64,000 nucleotides of DNA from Clostridium guangxiense (GTDB taxonomy: Bacteria > Bacillota > Clostridia > Clostridiales > Clostridiaceae), in contig NZ_JAJNKE010000002.1 of assembly GCF_021043395.1 (NCBI RefSeq), positions 120,056 through 184,055 on the forward strand. The letters run 5' to 3'. Shown here piece by piece: positions 35,692 to 43,672 of the stretch (the stretch's first letter is position 1; every line of letters begins with the position of its first letter). Below the pieces are notes generated by a model. That model had not been told where the DNA came from. It searched no databases and saw only the letters and a program-made list of their open reading frames with translations. A program made the translations under genes and the position numbers.

Positions 35692-35761
35692 TTTATTTGA
35701 TTTTCATTGAAGTGTTTTTTATTTCTTAATCGTTATAATAAGTGTAAGGATAAAAAAGGCG

Positions 35762-36274
35762 GTGATAATCATTGAAAATGAACAGTTTGCAAACTATATA
35801 AAAAAGTACGAGCGGTTAATCATTACTATTTGTTTATCCTTTACTAAAAATTACTTTGATGCTGAAGATTTAGCCCAGCAAACTTTTTTAACTGCTTATA
35901 AAAACTATGAAAAGTTTGATGGTGAAAATTTTAAGGCTTGGATTACTAAAATTGCTGCAAATAAATGCAAAGATTTTCTTAGAAGTCCTGCAAGGGCAGT
36001 ACATAACTTGTCTGATGATGATTGTGAGTATTTGGAGGATTGTGGAGATCTACCTGAAGATATTGTTATGAAAAAGTATGATGCAGACAAAATAAAAAAT
36101 TTATGTAACAAGCTAAAAGAACCTTACAAGACGGTGGCGTTAAGTTATTTTTGTGAAAATATTAAGCTGTCAGATATATCTAAAAATACAGCTCAAAATC
36201 TAAAAACTCTTCAAACTCAGCTTTATAGAGCAAAAAAATTGCTTAAAGCTTTATGGAAGGAGGAAGTTATATGA
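35762..36274 (+). CDS. ECF-type RNA polymerase sigma factor
   Basis: A ~170-residue sigma-70-family factor with region 2 (YFDAEDLAQQTFLTAYKNYEKF and FKAWITKIAANKCKDFLR) and region 4 (PYKTVALSYFCENIKLSDIS..., then LKTLQTQLYRAKKLL). The start needs care. GTG 35762 overlaps the strong ribosome binding sequence AAGGCGGTG, which would better serve a start about 6-7 bases on, where the in-frame codon is ATT (35771). Both starts are near the expected N-terminus, and an AAGGA at 35746-35750 could serve the GTG. The gene overlaps the anti-sigma gene by ATGA, so they are co-expressed. Confidence 0.88.
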   Translation: MIIIENEQFANYIKKYERLIITICLSFTKNYFDAEDLAQQTFLTAYKNYEKFDGENFKAWITKIAANKCKDFLRSPARAVHNLSDDDCEYLEDCGDLPEDIVMKKYDADKIKNLCNKLKEPYKTVALSYFCENIKLSDISKNTAQNLKTLQTQLYRAKKLLKALWKEEVI

Positions 36275-36717
36275 AAAGTACATTATTTGATGAAAATGGT
36301 CATTTAAGTGTAGTGACTATAGAAAAATTAAAAATAGGAAATTTAAGTGATGATGATATGCTTTTAGTATCTGAACATATTTGTGATTGCGAAAAGTGTG
36401 CAGATTGCTTTGCAAATAGCTTTGATGATAATGAACTTGTAAATGTTCCTTTAGGTTTTGAAGAGGAAGTTCAAAGTAAAATAGAAAAAAATAAACAAGT
36501 TAGAAGGGATTTTATGTTTTATTCGTTTAAAGTGGGAATTGCAGTTTGTGTTGCAATTGTAATTACTTTTTCAAATATATTTAACATTGTTAGTAATGAG
36601 CACATGAAAAAATATGTGAATACTCCGAATTTAAATATAGTAAGTTCCATTAATACTAAACTAACTGATTTTTCTCAGAAAATAATTAATATGGAGGTTT
36701 TTAAGCATGCAAAATAA
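36271..36717 (+). CDS. Zinc-binding (ZAS-type) membrane anti-sigma factor
   Basis: A 148-residue protein that should hold the preceding ECF sigma factor inactive at the membrane. The cytosolic N-terminal half has the HxxxCxxC signature (HICDCEKC), followed by another Cys. One membrane helix follows (~residues 85-110, SFKVGIAVCVAIVITFSNIF) and then a ~40-residue extracellular tail. ATG 36271 is preceded by GGAGGAAG and overlaps the sigma stop by 4 bp. An in-frame start 18 bp upstream overlaps the ribosome binding site and is less likely. The signal and protease that release the sigma factor are unknown. Confidence 0.85.
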   Translation: MKSTLFDENGHLSVVTIEKLKIGNLSDDDMLLVSEHICDCEKCADCFANSFDDNELVNVPLGFEEEVQSKIEKNKQVRRDFMFYSFKVGIAVCVAIVITFSNIFNIVSNEHMKKYVNTPNLNIVSSINTKLTDFSQKIINMEVFKHAK

Positions 36718-37231
36718 AAAAAGTAAATTTTTGGCTTTCATTTTTTCGTTTTTTCCAGGGGCGGGGCACATGTATTTGGGATTTATGAAAATAGGTATTT
36801 CGTTTATGGCAGAGTTTTTGTTCGTTGTATTTCTTGCAAATATTTTAAATATAGGCTCACTTCTTTATATTGCTCTTTTGATTTGGTGTTATGCATTCTT
36901 TGATTGCTTAAATAAGTGTAATTTAAGAGAAGAGGAATTTTTGAATATTAAGGATAGATATTTATTAAATGCTGATGATATGCTGAAATTTGACAATAAT
37001 ATACTTAAGAAAAGAAGATTATTTGTAGGAATAGTGATTTTAATTTTAGGATGCTATGCGTTGTGGAATACTTTTATGAACACTTTAAGCCAATTTATAC
37101 CACAGGAAATATATGAGGTTATTTTTAACGTGTCAAGAATTGTCCCTAGAATAGTAATAAGCGCTGCAATAATTATTATAGGAATAAAGCTTATTATAGG
37201 AAAAAAAAGGGAGAGCGATAGTGATGAATAG
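36707..37231 (+). CDS. Membrane protein of the sigma-factor operon
   Basis: A 174-residue protein with four or five hydrophobic helices. The N-terminal FLAFIFSFFPGAGHMYLGFMKIGISFM resembles the TM2-domain beginning (P-G-x-G-x-x-Y-x-G), then a polar loop (~residues 75-100) and two more helices near residues 105-120 and 145-165. Its start overlaps the anti-sigma gene by 11 bp and its end overlaps the next gene, so it belongs to the same operon. Function is unknown. It may sense the same membrane or envelope condition or be an effector. Confidence 0.75.
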   Translation: MQNKKSKFLAFIFSFFPGAGHMYLGFMKIGISFMAEFLFVVFLANILNIGSLLYIALLIWCYAFFDCLNKCNLREEEFLNIKDRYLLNADDMLKFDNNILKKRRLFVGIVILILGCYALWNTFMNTLSQFIPQEIYEVIFNVSRIVPRIVISAAIIIIGIKLIIGKKRESDSDE

Positions 37232-37532
37232 AAAACATAGAGTAGGCACATTTACGACGGGATTATTGCTTATAATCTTTGGTGTATTGTATTTGCTAAA
37301 AATATTTTTTCCTAGCATAAATTACTATTTTATATTATCGCTTTGGCCTCTTATTTTAATCTTTATAGGAATTGAAATAATTACTGCTTATATAATGAAT
37401 AAAGATGAAAATATTAAATATGATACAGGAGCTATAATTTTATCAGTGTTTTTAAGTTTTTTTGCAATGGGTATGGCATTTATGCAGTTTATAGCCGAGC
37501 ATGCTGATAAGTTTATAAGCATTAATTTTTAA
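37224..37532 (+). CDS. Small LiaF/DUF5668-like membrane protein
   Basis: A 102-residue membrane protein with about four hydrophobic stretches, beginning with TFTTGLLLIIFGVLYLLKIF and including SLWPLILIFIGIEII. This G-L-x-L-I-x-x-G...WPLILIxIG pattern is typical of the N-terminal membrane part of LiaF-like proteins linked to envelope stress. ATG 37224 lies 9 bases after GGGAGAG; GTG 37221 is an alternative. It overlaps the previous gene by 8 bp and closes the sigma-factor operon, which ends in a hairpin terminator. Confidence 0.78.
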   Translation: MNRKHRVGTFTTGLLLIIFGVLYLLKIFFPSINYYFILSLWPLILIFIGIEIITAYIMNKDENIKYDTGAIILSVFLSFFAMGMAFMQFIAEHADKFISINF

Positions 37533-37582
37533 TGAACTAAAGGAAGCTGTGTTTGTAATTTATCTTTAGTGCTAATACATCA

Positions 37583-37626
37583 ATATCTGGTAAAAGAATT
37601 ATTTTTACCAGATATATTATTTTTTT
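37583..37626 (+). terminator. Terminator of the sigma-factor operon
   Basis: ATATCTGGTAAAA (37583-37595) pairs perfectly with TTTTACCAGATAT (37603-37615) over 13 bp, with a T-run at 37620-37626. Confidence 0.8.
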
Positions 37627-37698
37627 GATTAAATAAACGAAAAAGTAATTAGTAATGCCATTTGTTATTTTATGAAAATATAAAGAAGGAGACTTTAC

Positions 37699-38703
37699 AT
37701 GTATAGAAATGTTCATATTGTTGGAGTAGGCACATATCATCCTAAAAGAATAGTTGAAAACGAGTATTTTAAAAAACATTTTGAAAAATACGGAATGTCT
37801 AGACAAGCCGAAATTTTAACTGAAAGATTAGGAAGAAATACTAGGACTTTAGGAGAAAAGGATGATACCAGTTTAAGTATGGGATTAGAGGCAGCGAAGA
37901 AAGCTTTAGATAATGCAAATTTAACGGCACTTGATATTGACGGGATTATATCAGTTTCAGATACTCCGGAGTATCTTTTGCCTTGTTGTGCAGTTTTGAT
38001 TCGAGATGGTCTAGATGCTAAAAATGCAACAAATGTGTTTGATGTGAATAGCAATTGCATAGGAATGATAACGGGAATAGATGTTGCTTCAAGGTATTTA
38101 AAGACTGATAAAAAGTATAAAAGATTCTTGGTTGTTGGCGCAATGTTAATGAGTCCATTTGCTAGAGAAGATGATATAGTTGGCTATGCATGTTTTTCTG
38201 ATGGTGGAGCTGCTGTGGTTCTAGAGGTAAAGGAAGAAGAAGAAGAAAGAGGAATGCTTGATTATAAAGTTTTAACTGATTCATCTTTTAATAGATACAC
38301 GAGATTCCCAGTATGTGGATTATCTAAAATTACAAAAAGCGAAATCAAAGAATATGATAAAAAGTTTATGTGGGAACCATTTGACTTTGATATTTTATCC
38401 GATGAATGGGTAAAACTCTTAACTGGATTGCTAAATGATAATGATTATAATCCGGAAGATATAAGCCATTACTTTATGTCACAATTTTCAAAGGGTGACT
38501 TAGATTTAACATTGGAGAAAATGGGAGTTGAACTTTCAAAATCTACTTTTGTAGGCTATAAGTATGGTTACACTGGCTGTACAAGCCCTTTTATGGCATT
38601 AGATGATAGATTAAAAATAGAAGGCTTTAAAAAAGGAGATCTTATTATATTCTGTTCAGTAGCTGTAGGATATACAATGTCTGCTGTTTTATACAAATGC
38701 TAA
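37699..38703 (+). CDS. KAS III-like (FabH-like) thiolase-fold protein with altered active site
   Basis: A 334-residue thiolase-superfamily protein of FabH shape. The nucleophile Cys120 is in VNSNCIGMITG and the N-terminal VGVGTYHPKRIVEN is typical. The other two catalytic residues of FabH are not where expected: the HQAN position reads SQFS (residues 261-264), and the GNT position reads GYT (290-292), so both the His and the Asn are replaced. Normal decarboxylative condensation is therefore doubtful. It could use another chemistry (acyl transfer, non-decarboxylating condensation) or bind acyl groups only. It lies 18 bp upstream of a chemoreceptor gene, a curious pairing. It is not part of a fab cluster. 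Confidence 0.8.
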   Translation: MYRNVHIVGVGTYHPKRIVENEYFKKHFEKYGMSRQAEILTERLGRNTRTLGEKDDTSLSMGLEAAKKALDNANLTALDIDGIISVSDTPEYLLPCCAVLIRDGLDAKNATNVFDVNSNCIGMITGIDVASRYLKTDKKYKRFLVVGAMLMSPFAREDDIVGYACFSDGGAAVVLEVKEEEEERGMLDYKVLTDSSFNRYTRFPVCGLSKITKSEIKEYDKKFMWEPFDFDILSDEWVKLLTGLLNDNDYNPEDISHYFMSQFSKGDLDLTLEKMGVELSKSTFVGYKYGYTGCTSPFMALDDRLKIEGFKKGDLIIFCSVAVGYTMSAVLYKC

Positions 38704-38721
38704 GAGTTTGGAGGATAATTT

Positions 38722-40260
38722 ATGGAAAATAGTACAAGGCTAGTAGTCAAATATCAAAAAAAAGTTTTGAAAATAGTAGTAATATTGTATTCAATAAGTG
38801 TAATTTCAGCTGATTTTTTTCTTATGCTTTTAAGGCTTATAGGCGTTTATAGTGGAAGAGAAATGAAATGGAATAATCTTTTTATATTTGCAGGTGTTAT
38901 AGCGATAGAATTAATTGTATTAATTTTTATGTATAAACAAACAACCAAGCCTGAAAAATGGCAAAAGTATTTTAAGGCTTTAAATATGATATTAATTTTA
39001 ATATGTTACATAAATTATATATTTTTAAGCGTATTGACACCATCGAAAGAGATTTGGGTTTTAGTGTTCTACTTTATTGTTTTAGCAGCATTGTTTTTAG
39101 ATGTTAAGATGGTAGTATTATCTATTGCACTAAGTTTAATATGTAATGTTATTTTATTTAAAATAGATTCTTTTTTTGTACCAGACAAGCAGTTTATTTT
39201 AAGAGAAACTGTTGTAAGATCTATTGTTATATGTTTTGTATCATTTGGAATCTTGCTGCTCACATATCTAGCAAGCGATATACTTAAGAAAGTTGATGCT
39301 GAGGAAAAGGAAGTAAATGAAAAAAATAAGAAGGTTTCTGGTCTTTTTAATAAAATATCACAATTTGCAGAAATTATATTAAATTCAAGTGACGCATTGG
39401 CGGCTGCTATTGAAGAGGAAAATAGCGGAATACAGGAAATCGCATCAAATAGCCAATACATAAGTAATAGTACCAACGGAGTATTAGAAAAATCAACGAA
39501 AAATACAAAGATATTGGATGAACTATTAGATGTAAATAAGGGAGTATCTTCAAAAACTAAAATGCTTCAAGAGCACTCATCAAATTTAATTGATATGTCA
39601 AACAAAAATGAAGAGGCTTTAAAGAAGTTGCTTGAAATAATTGAGATCATAGATAAAAGTTCAGGGCATAACTATGCTTCAGTTGTAAAACTTGAAGAAA
39701 AGTCCAATGAAGTCTATGGAATAATATCTAATATAAATGATATTGCAGAAGAGACAAATTTATTAGCACTTAATGCGAGTATAGAGGCGGCAAGGGCAGG
39801 GGAAGCTGGTAAAGGATTCGCAGTTGTAGCTAATGAAGTTAGAGAACTTGCTGAGAATACAAGAGGATCACTTGAAAACATAACAACTATAATTAATGAA
39901 TTCAAAAATGAAATAGATACAGTTAAACTGTCAATTTCTAAAAATAATGAAAAAGTATCATCTGGTAGAGAAATAGCAAGTTCAACTGTAGATGATACAA
40001 TGAAAGTAATAGAAAGGCTGAAACAGATCGGAGAAAATATAAATGACATGAATGATTTAATGTATATATTACTAAACAAGACTGATAGTGTGGCTAAATT
40101 TAACCTGGATGTTATGGACTCAGTAAAAGATACTATAGGTAAATTTGATACTATCACGGAAGCTATAAATCAAACTGCAGCTACTAGTGAAGAAATTATA
40201 GCAAGCTCAGAAGAGCTAAAGGCGACAGCCGCAGAAATGAATGAAATAAAACAAAATTAA
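38722..40260 (+). CDS. Methyl-accepting chemotaxis-type receptor
   Basis: A 512-residue receptor. About six membrane helices (residues ~15-190) form an integral-membrane sensor without a large extracellular domain and without an evident HAMP domain. The cytoplasmic signalling coiled coil follows, with the hairpin tip [20 protein letters not shown] and then [16 protein letters not shown]. It should couple to CheA/CheW or a related pathway. It starts 18 bp after the KAS III-like gene, with GGAGG, so the two are probably co-transcribed. No other chemotaxis gene is in the window. Confidence 0.9.
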   Translation: MENSTRLVVKYQKKVLKIVVILYSISVISADFFLMLLRLIGVYSGREMKWNNLFIFAGVIAIELIVLIFMYKQTTKPEKWQKYFKALNMILILICYINYIFLSVLTPSKEIWVLVFYFIVLAALFLDVKMVVLSIALSLICNVILFKIDSFFVPDKQFILRETVVRSIVICFVSFGILLLTYLASDILKKVDAEEKEVNEKNKKVSGLFNKISQFAEIILNSSDALAAAIEEENSGIQEIASNSQYISNSTNGVLEKSTKNTKILDELLDVNKGVSSKTKMLQEHSSNLIDMSNKNEEALKKLLEIIEIIDKSSGHNYASVVKLEEKSNEVYGIISNINDIAEETNLLALNASIEAARAGEAGKGFAVVANEVRELAENTRGSLENITTIINEFKNEIDTVKLSISKNNEKVSSGREIASSTVDDTMKVIERLKQIGENINDMNDLMYILLNKTDSVAKFNLDVMDSVKDTIGKFDTITEAINQTAATSEEIIASSEELKATAAEMNEIKQN

Positions 40261-40273
40261 TTAGATAGATGTA

Positions 40274-40316
40274 AGGGTTACATTCCAAAAGCTTTGTCAT
40301 TTGGGAATGTAACCCT
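40274..40316 (+). terminator. Terminator after the chemoreceptor gene
   Basis: AGGGTTACATTCC (40274-40286) pairs with GGAATGTAACCCT (40304-40316), 13 bp perfect, followed by an A/T-rich TTTTATTT stretch. A TATAAT (40346-40351) just downstream may be the -10 of the hydrogenase operon; no convincing -35 is seen. Confidence 0.8.
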
Positions 40317-40418
40317 AAATTTTATTTGAAATAATGTAGTTTGAATATAATATAGGCATATTAAAAACAAGTTAAATATATAAATAGTATAGATGTATCA
40401 TTAATTTATGGAGTAATT

Positions 40419-41309
40419 ATGAGTGTAAATATCAAAAGTCAATGTCCAATGATCAAAGAAAAAGAGTTAAGTGCAAAAAGTCTAGCTCAGGAAGCATCAG
40501 CGTTAATTAATGATGGCCAAGTAAAAAAGTTAAATGCCATGTGGCTTGAAGTGACTGGGTGTTCAGGAAATATCATTTCTTTTTTTAATAGCGAAAATCC
40601 AGGATTAGATTACATTTTAAAACAGTTAGTTAATTTAACTTATAACAATACACTGATGACTTCAGAGGGAGAATTTGCTTTTGAAACTTTTTTAGATACA
40701 CTAAATACTGAATTTATATTGTTGCTTGATGGTGCTGTATCTACTAAGGAAAATGGTGCCTATAATATAGTGGCTAATTATAATGGAAAATCCATTACGG
40801 CATTAGAGGCTGTAAAAATGGCTGGAGAAAAAGCAAAGTATGTTTTAGCTGTGGGAACTTGTGCATCTAATGGAGGCATTTCCGCAGCTAAACCTAATCC
40901 ATCTTTAAGTAAAAGTGCAGCAGATGTATTAAGTCGTGAGGTCATAAAATTGCCAGGATGCCCCTGTCATCCAGATTGGGTTGTTGGAACTATTGCACAT
41001 TTAGCTGCTTTTGGAATGCCTAAGCTTGATAGTGAAGGTAGGCCAATCTTATTTTATGGGTCAACTATTCATGACAATTGCACAAGAAGAGGATATTTTG
41101 ATAGAGGAATTTTCGCAAAAAAATTTGGTGAAGATGGATGCATGTTTAAATTAGGCTGTAGGGGTCCTGTAACTAAAACAGATTGTCCAAGAAGAAAGTG
41201 GAATGGATATGTAAATTGGCCAGTTCAAGATAACACCAATTGTATTGGATGTGCGAGTTCAAGATTTCCTGATGGAATGGAACCGTTTATAAGACAGAGT
41301 AGAGAGTAG
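40419..41309 (+). CDS. [NiFe] hydrogenase small subunit with atypical proximal-cluster site
   Basis: Electron-transfer subunit, 296 residues. WLEVTGCSGNIIS (residues 42-54) is the proximal cluster motif, normally C-x-G-C: Cys48 is present but the second Cys is Asn51. The other proximal ligands Cys148 (VGTCASNGG) and Cys181 (LPGCPCHP) are present, plus an additional Cys183. Distal and medial cluster motifs are intact: IHDNCTRR, GCMFKLGCRGP, TDCPRRKWN and TNCIGCAS. There is no twin-arginine signal, so the enzyme is probably cytoplasmic. The last residues QSRE and the stop are encoded by the end of a palindromic repeat. Start ATG 40419 follows GGAG. First gene of the hydrogenase operon. Confidence 0.92.
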   Translation: MSVNIKSQCPMIKEKELSAKSLAQEASALINDGQVKKLNAMWLEVTGCSGNIISFFNSENPGLDYILKQLVNLTYNNTLMTSEGEFAFETFLDTLNTEFILLLDGAVSTKENGAYNIVANYNGKSITALEAVKMAGEKAKYVLAVGTCASNGGISAAKPNPSLSKSAADVLSREVIKLPGCPCHPDWVVGTIAHLAAFGMPKLDSEGRPILFYGSTIHDNCTRRGYFDRGIFAKKFGEDGCMFKLGCRGPVTKTDCPRRKWNGYVNWPVQDNTNCIGCASSRFPDGMEPFIRQSRE

Positions 41310-41403
41310 AGTGAAGCTGAGCATTTTAAATTTAAAGCTTTATCCAATGGAAGGAGGATAAAGCCACATTCATTGTACTCTGTATTTTGTACTTTGTTCT
41401 CTG
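41295..41403. repeat. Palindromic repeat (family A), copy 2
   Basis: About 109 bp between the hydrogenase subunit genes. The left end CAGAGTAGAGAGTAGAGTGA begins inside the small-subunit gene and supplies codons for QSRE and the stop. The right end TTCATTGTACTCTGTATTTT, then GTACTTTGTTCTCTG, is its diverged inverse and stops 7 bp before the large-subunit ribosome binding site (41411). In RNA the arms would form a long hairpin between two subunit genes that normally are tightly coupled. Confidence 0.8.
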
Positions 41404-41420
41404 AGATAATGGAGGGTTAT

Positions 41421-42836
41421 ATGAAAAAGACAATTACAATTGATCCTATAACTAGAATTAGTGGATTCTTAGAAACTAAGGTGAAAGTTGAGGAAAATAC
41501 AATTATAGATGCTGAAACAAGTGGTCTTTTATTTAGAGGCTTTGAAAAGATGCTTAAGACGAGGCGGCCTTTAGATGCGATATATTTTACTGAGAGGATT
41601 TGTGGAATATGCTCTACAGCACATGCAATAGCATCTACAATGGCATTGGAAGATGCATTAAAGGTTCAGGTAAGTCTAAATGATCTATATATAAGGGATT
41701 TAATTCATGGGTTTGAGTTTATTCAAAATCATTTGAGGCAATTTTACAATTTAACAATTCCAAGTTACGTAAGGATGCCTCAGGTGAGTCCGCTTTATTC
41801 AACTCAATACAATGATTATAGAATTCCTGAAGAAGAAAGTAAAAGCATTGCAACCCACAGTATTCAAAGTATTAAATATAGTAGATTGGCACACGAGGGG
41901 TTAGCAGTACTTGGGGGAAAGGCTCCTCACTCACATGGCATTTTTGTTGGTGGAGTTACAGTAAATATAGATTCATATAAATTAGAAAAGGTTAAATCAA
42001 TAATATTAGAATTAAAAGAATTTATTAATAATATTATGATAGCTGATATGGAAGCCATTTCTAAGTATTACTCAGACTATTTTAAAATGGGTGAAGCCTA
42101 TAATAATTTTATGAGTTATGGTGTTTTTGATAATTATACTGATTCTGAAATAAGTTATGTAAAGCCAGGAGTAATAATTGATGGGAAAAGCCAAGTTTTT
42201 GATAAAAATAAAATAACAGAAAATATACTTCATAGTTGGTATGTCAGTGATAAACAAAATGAGAATCCATCGGAAAATAATGTCGATGAAATTAATTTAA
42301 CTAAGGAAAAAGCATATAGTTTTATTAAATCACCTAATTATGCTGGATATTCTATGGAGGTTGGTCCTTTGGCTAGATTGAAGCTTTCCGGTGAATATAA
42401 TGGTGGAAGCTCCTGTATGGATAGAAATGTGGCAAGAGTACTAGAAACTAAAAAGATAATAGGAATTATGGAAGCTCTAACAAAGAGAATTAAATTACTT
42501 TCAAATGATCAAGGAATATATGATATTCCAGATGAGAGCTTTGGCATTGGCTTAACAGATACTACAAGGGGAGCTTTGGGGCATTGGGTTAAAATAGAAA
42601 ATAAGCTTATAAAGTATTACAATATCATAACACCAACTGTATGGAACATGAGTCCAAAGGATGAAAAAGGCAGATTTGGAGTTGGAGAGAAAGCCTTAAT
42701 TGGAACAAAAATAAAAGATATAAAAGAGCCTGTGGAAGTTGGAAGAATCATGAGATCTTTTGATCCATGCGTTTCTTGTGCAACTCATTTGATAAGTGAT
42801 AAATATGAGCCAATTGATATAAAGGTAATAGTATGA
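41421..42836 (+). CDS. [NiFe] hydrogenase large (catalytic) subunit
   Basis: The 471-residue subunit carrying the Ni-Fe(CN)2CO site. The N-terminal ligand pair is in ERICGICSTAH (Cys61, Cys64), within the L1 signature starting RGFEKMLKTRRPLDA. The C-terminal pair is in FDPCVSCATH (Cys450, Cys453). His456 marks the expected cleavage point, leaving a 15-residue C-terminal extension (LISDKYEPIDIKVIV) for the maturation protease encoded next. Start ATG 41421 follows GGAGGG. An upstream in-frame ATG (41373) falls inside the palindromic repeat and is rejected. All metal ligands are present, so an active enzyme is expected despite the unusual small subunit. Confidence 0.95.
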   Translation: MKKTITIDPITRISGFLETKVKVEENTIIDAETSGLLFRGFEKMLKTRRPLDAIYFTERICGICSTAHAIASTMALEDALKVQVSLNDLYIRDLIHGFEFIQNHLRQFYNLTIPSYVRMPQVSPLYSTQYNDYRIPEEESKSIATHSIQSIKYSRLAHEGLAVLGGKAPHSHGIFVGGVTVNIDSYKLEKVKSIILELKEFINNIMIADMEAISKYYSDYFKMGEAYNNFMSYGVFDNYTDSEISYVKPGVIIDGKSQVFDKNKITENILHSWYVSDKQNENPSENNVDEINLTKEKAYSFIKSPNYAGYSMEVGPLARLKLSGEYNGGSSCMDRNVARVLETKKIIGIMEALTKRIKLLSNDQGIYDIPDESFGIGLTDTTRGALGHWVKIENKLIKYYNIITPTVWNMSPKDEKGRFGVGEKALIGTKIKDIKEPVEVGRIMRSFDPCVSCATHLISDKYEPIDIKVIV

Positions 42837-43273
42837 AAATCAAGGTTATTGCAGTGGGAAACACTTTGATGGAGGATGATGGTGTTGCTATTGTGGTTTT
42901 AGAAAAACTTAAGAAAAAACTTATAAAAAGAAATATAGGAGTTGTAATAGGAGAGACAGATCTTGGATATGCAATTTCTTCAATAGAGGATGGTGACTTT
43001 GTATTTTTTATAGATGCAGTTTATTATGGCACAAAACCAGGAGAAATAACTGTAACTTCATTAAAAAAATATGAACATAAAAAGAAGAATTATAGCCAAC
43101 ATGGTTACAGCGTAATGGATTTAGTAAAGTTATACTTTAAAGCTGTTAAGGGATATATTATAGGTATTGAAGTAGCAGAGATTGATTTCAAGTATGGCTT
43201 AAGTATTATACTTAAAGATAATATTGATATAATTTCAAAAAATGTTTTTAAAGAAATTACTTCTAGAATCTAG
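42833..43273 (+). CDS. Hydrogenase maturation endopeptidase (HupD/HyaD family)
   Basis: A 146-residue nickel-dependent protease that removes the C-terminal tail of the large subunit once nickel is inserted. The N-terminus VIAVGNTLMEDDGVAI is the family signature. Candidate nickel ligands are the acidic residue in MEDD, Asp in FIDAVYYG, and His in YSQHGYS, matching the Glu/Asp/His set of HycI-type proteases. ATG 42833 overlaps the large-subunit stop by ATGA, so it is translationally coupled to its substrate. Confidence 0.92.
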   Translation: MKIKVIAVGNTLMEDDGVAIVVLEKLKKKLIKRNIGVVIGETDLGYAISSIEDGDFVFFIDAVYYGTKPGEITVTSLKKYEHKKKNYSQHGYSVMDLVKLYFKAVKGYIIGIEVAEIDFKYGLSIILKDNIDIISKNVFKEITSRI

Positions 43274-43284
43274 GAGGGATTGGC

Positions 43285-43656
43285 TTGAAAAAGATATTAA
43301 ACAAAATTGACCATTATACATCGTATATGATGAAGACATCATGCCCATATCTAAAAAATTACTATGGAAACCTTATAAGAAATGAAGTTGAAAAATTAAT
43401 GAACTACGATAAATTAAGACAAAATGAGAGGCAATTTACCTTGGAGGAACTTTCAAAATACAATGGGACTAATGGAATTCCTGCATATGTAGCTGTTGAT
43501 GGAATAGTATATGACTTAAGTTTGGTTCCATCCTGGGGAGGGGGAACTCATTTTGGCTTATATGCTGGAAATGATTTAACCAAGCAGTTTAATTCTTGTC
43601 ATGAAGGCGGAATAAAAATATTAGAGGGACTACCTAAAGTAGGAGTAATAAAATAA
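43285..43656 (+). CDS. Cytochrome b5-like heme/steroid-binding-domain protein
   Basis: A 123-residue protein. After a ~45-residue N-terminal helix region with a Cys (Cys20), the C-terminal ~75 residues form a short cytochrome b5-type domain: FTLEELSKYNGTNGIPAYVA, then VDGIVYDLSLVPSW, and GTHFGLYAGNDLTKQFNSCH. His89 and His106 sit where the two heme-ligating histidines would be (HPGG and the second His). No membrane segment or signal peptide is seen. It lies inside the hydrogenase operon (11 bp after the protease, 16 bp before the HypA-like gene), so I infer a redox or assembly partner of the hydrogenase. No membrane cytochrome b subunit is encoded here. Confidence 0.8.
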   Translation: MKKILNKIDHYTSYMMKTSCPYLKNYYGNLIRNEVEKLMNYDKLRQNERQFTLEELSKYNGTNGIPAYVAVDGIVYDLSLVPSWGGGTHFGLYAGNDLTKQFNSCHEGGIKILEGLPKVGVIK

Positions 43657-43672
43657 ATAAGGAGATGGTTTT

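Noticed and set aside
37699-38703. Bona fide FabH
   Set aside because: The catalytic His and Asn are replaced and there is no fatty-acid synthesis context, so only a KAS III-like fold is claimed.
41373-41420. Upstream in-frame start for the hydrogenase large subunit
   Set aside because: It lies inside palindromic repeat copy 2 and lacks a ribosome binding site. ATG 41421 has GGAGGG at the right distance and gives the normal N-terminus.
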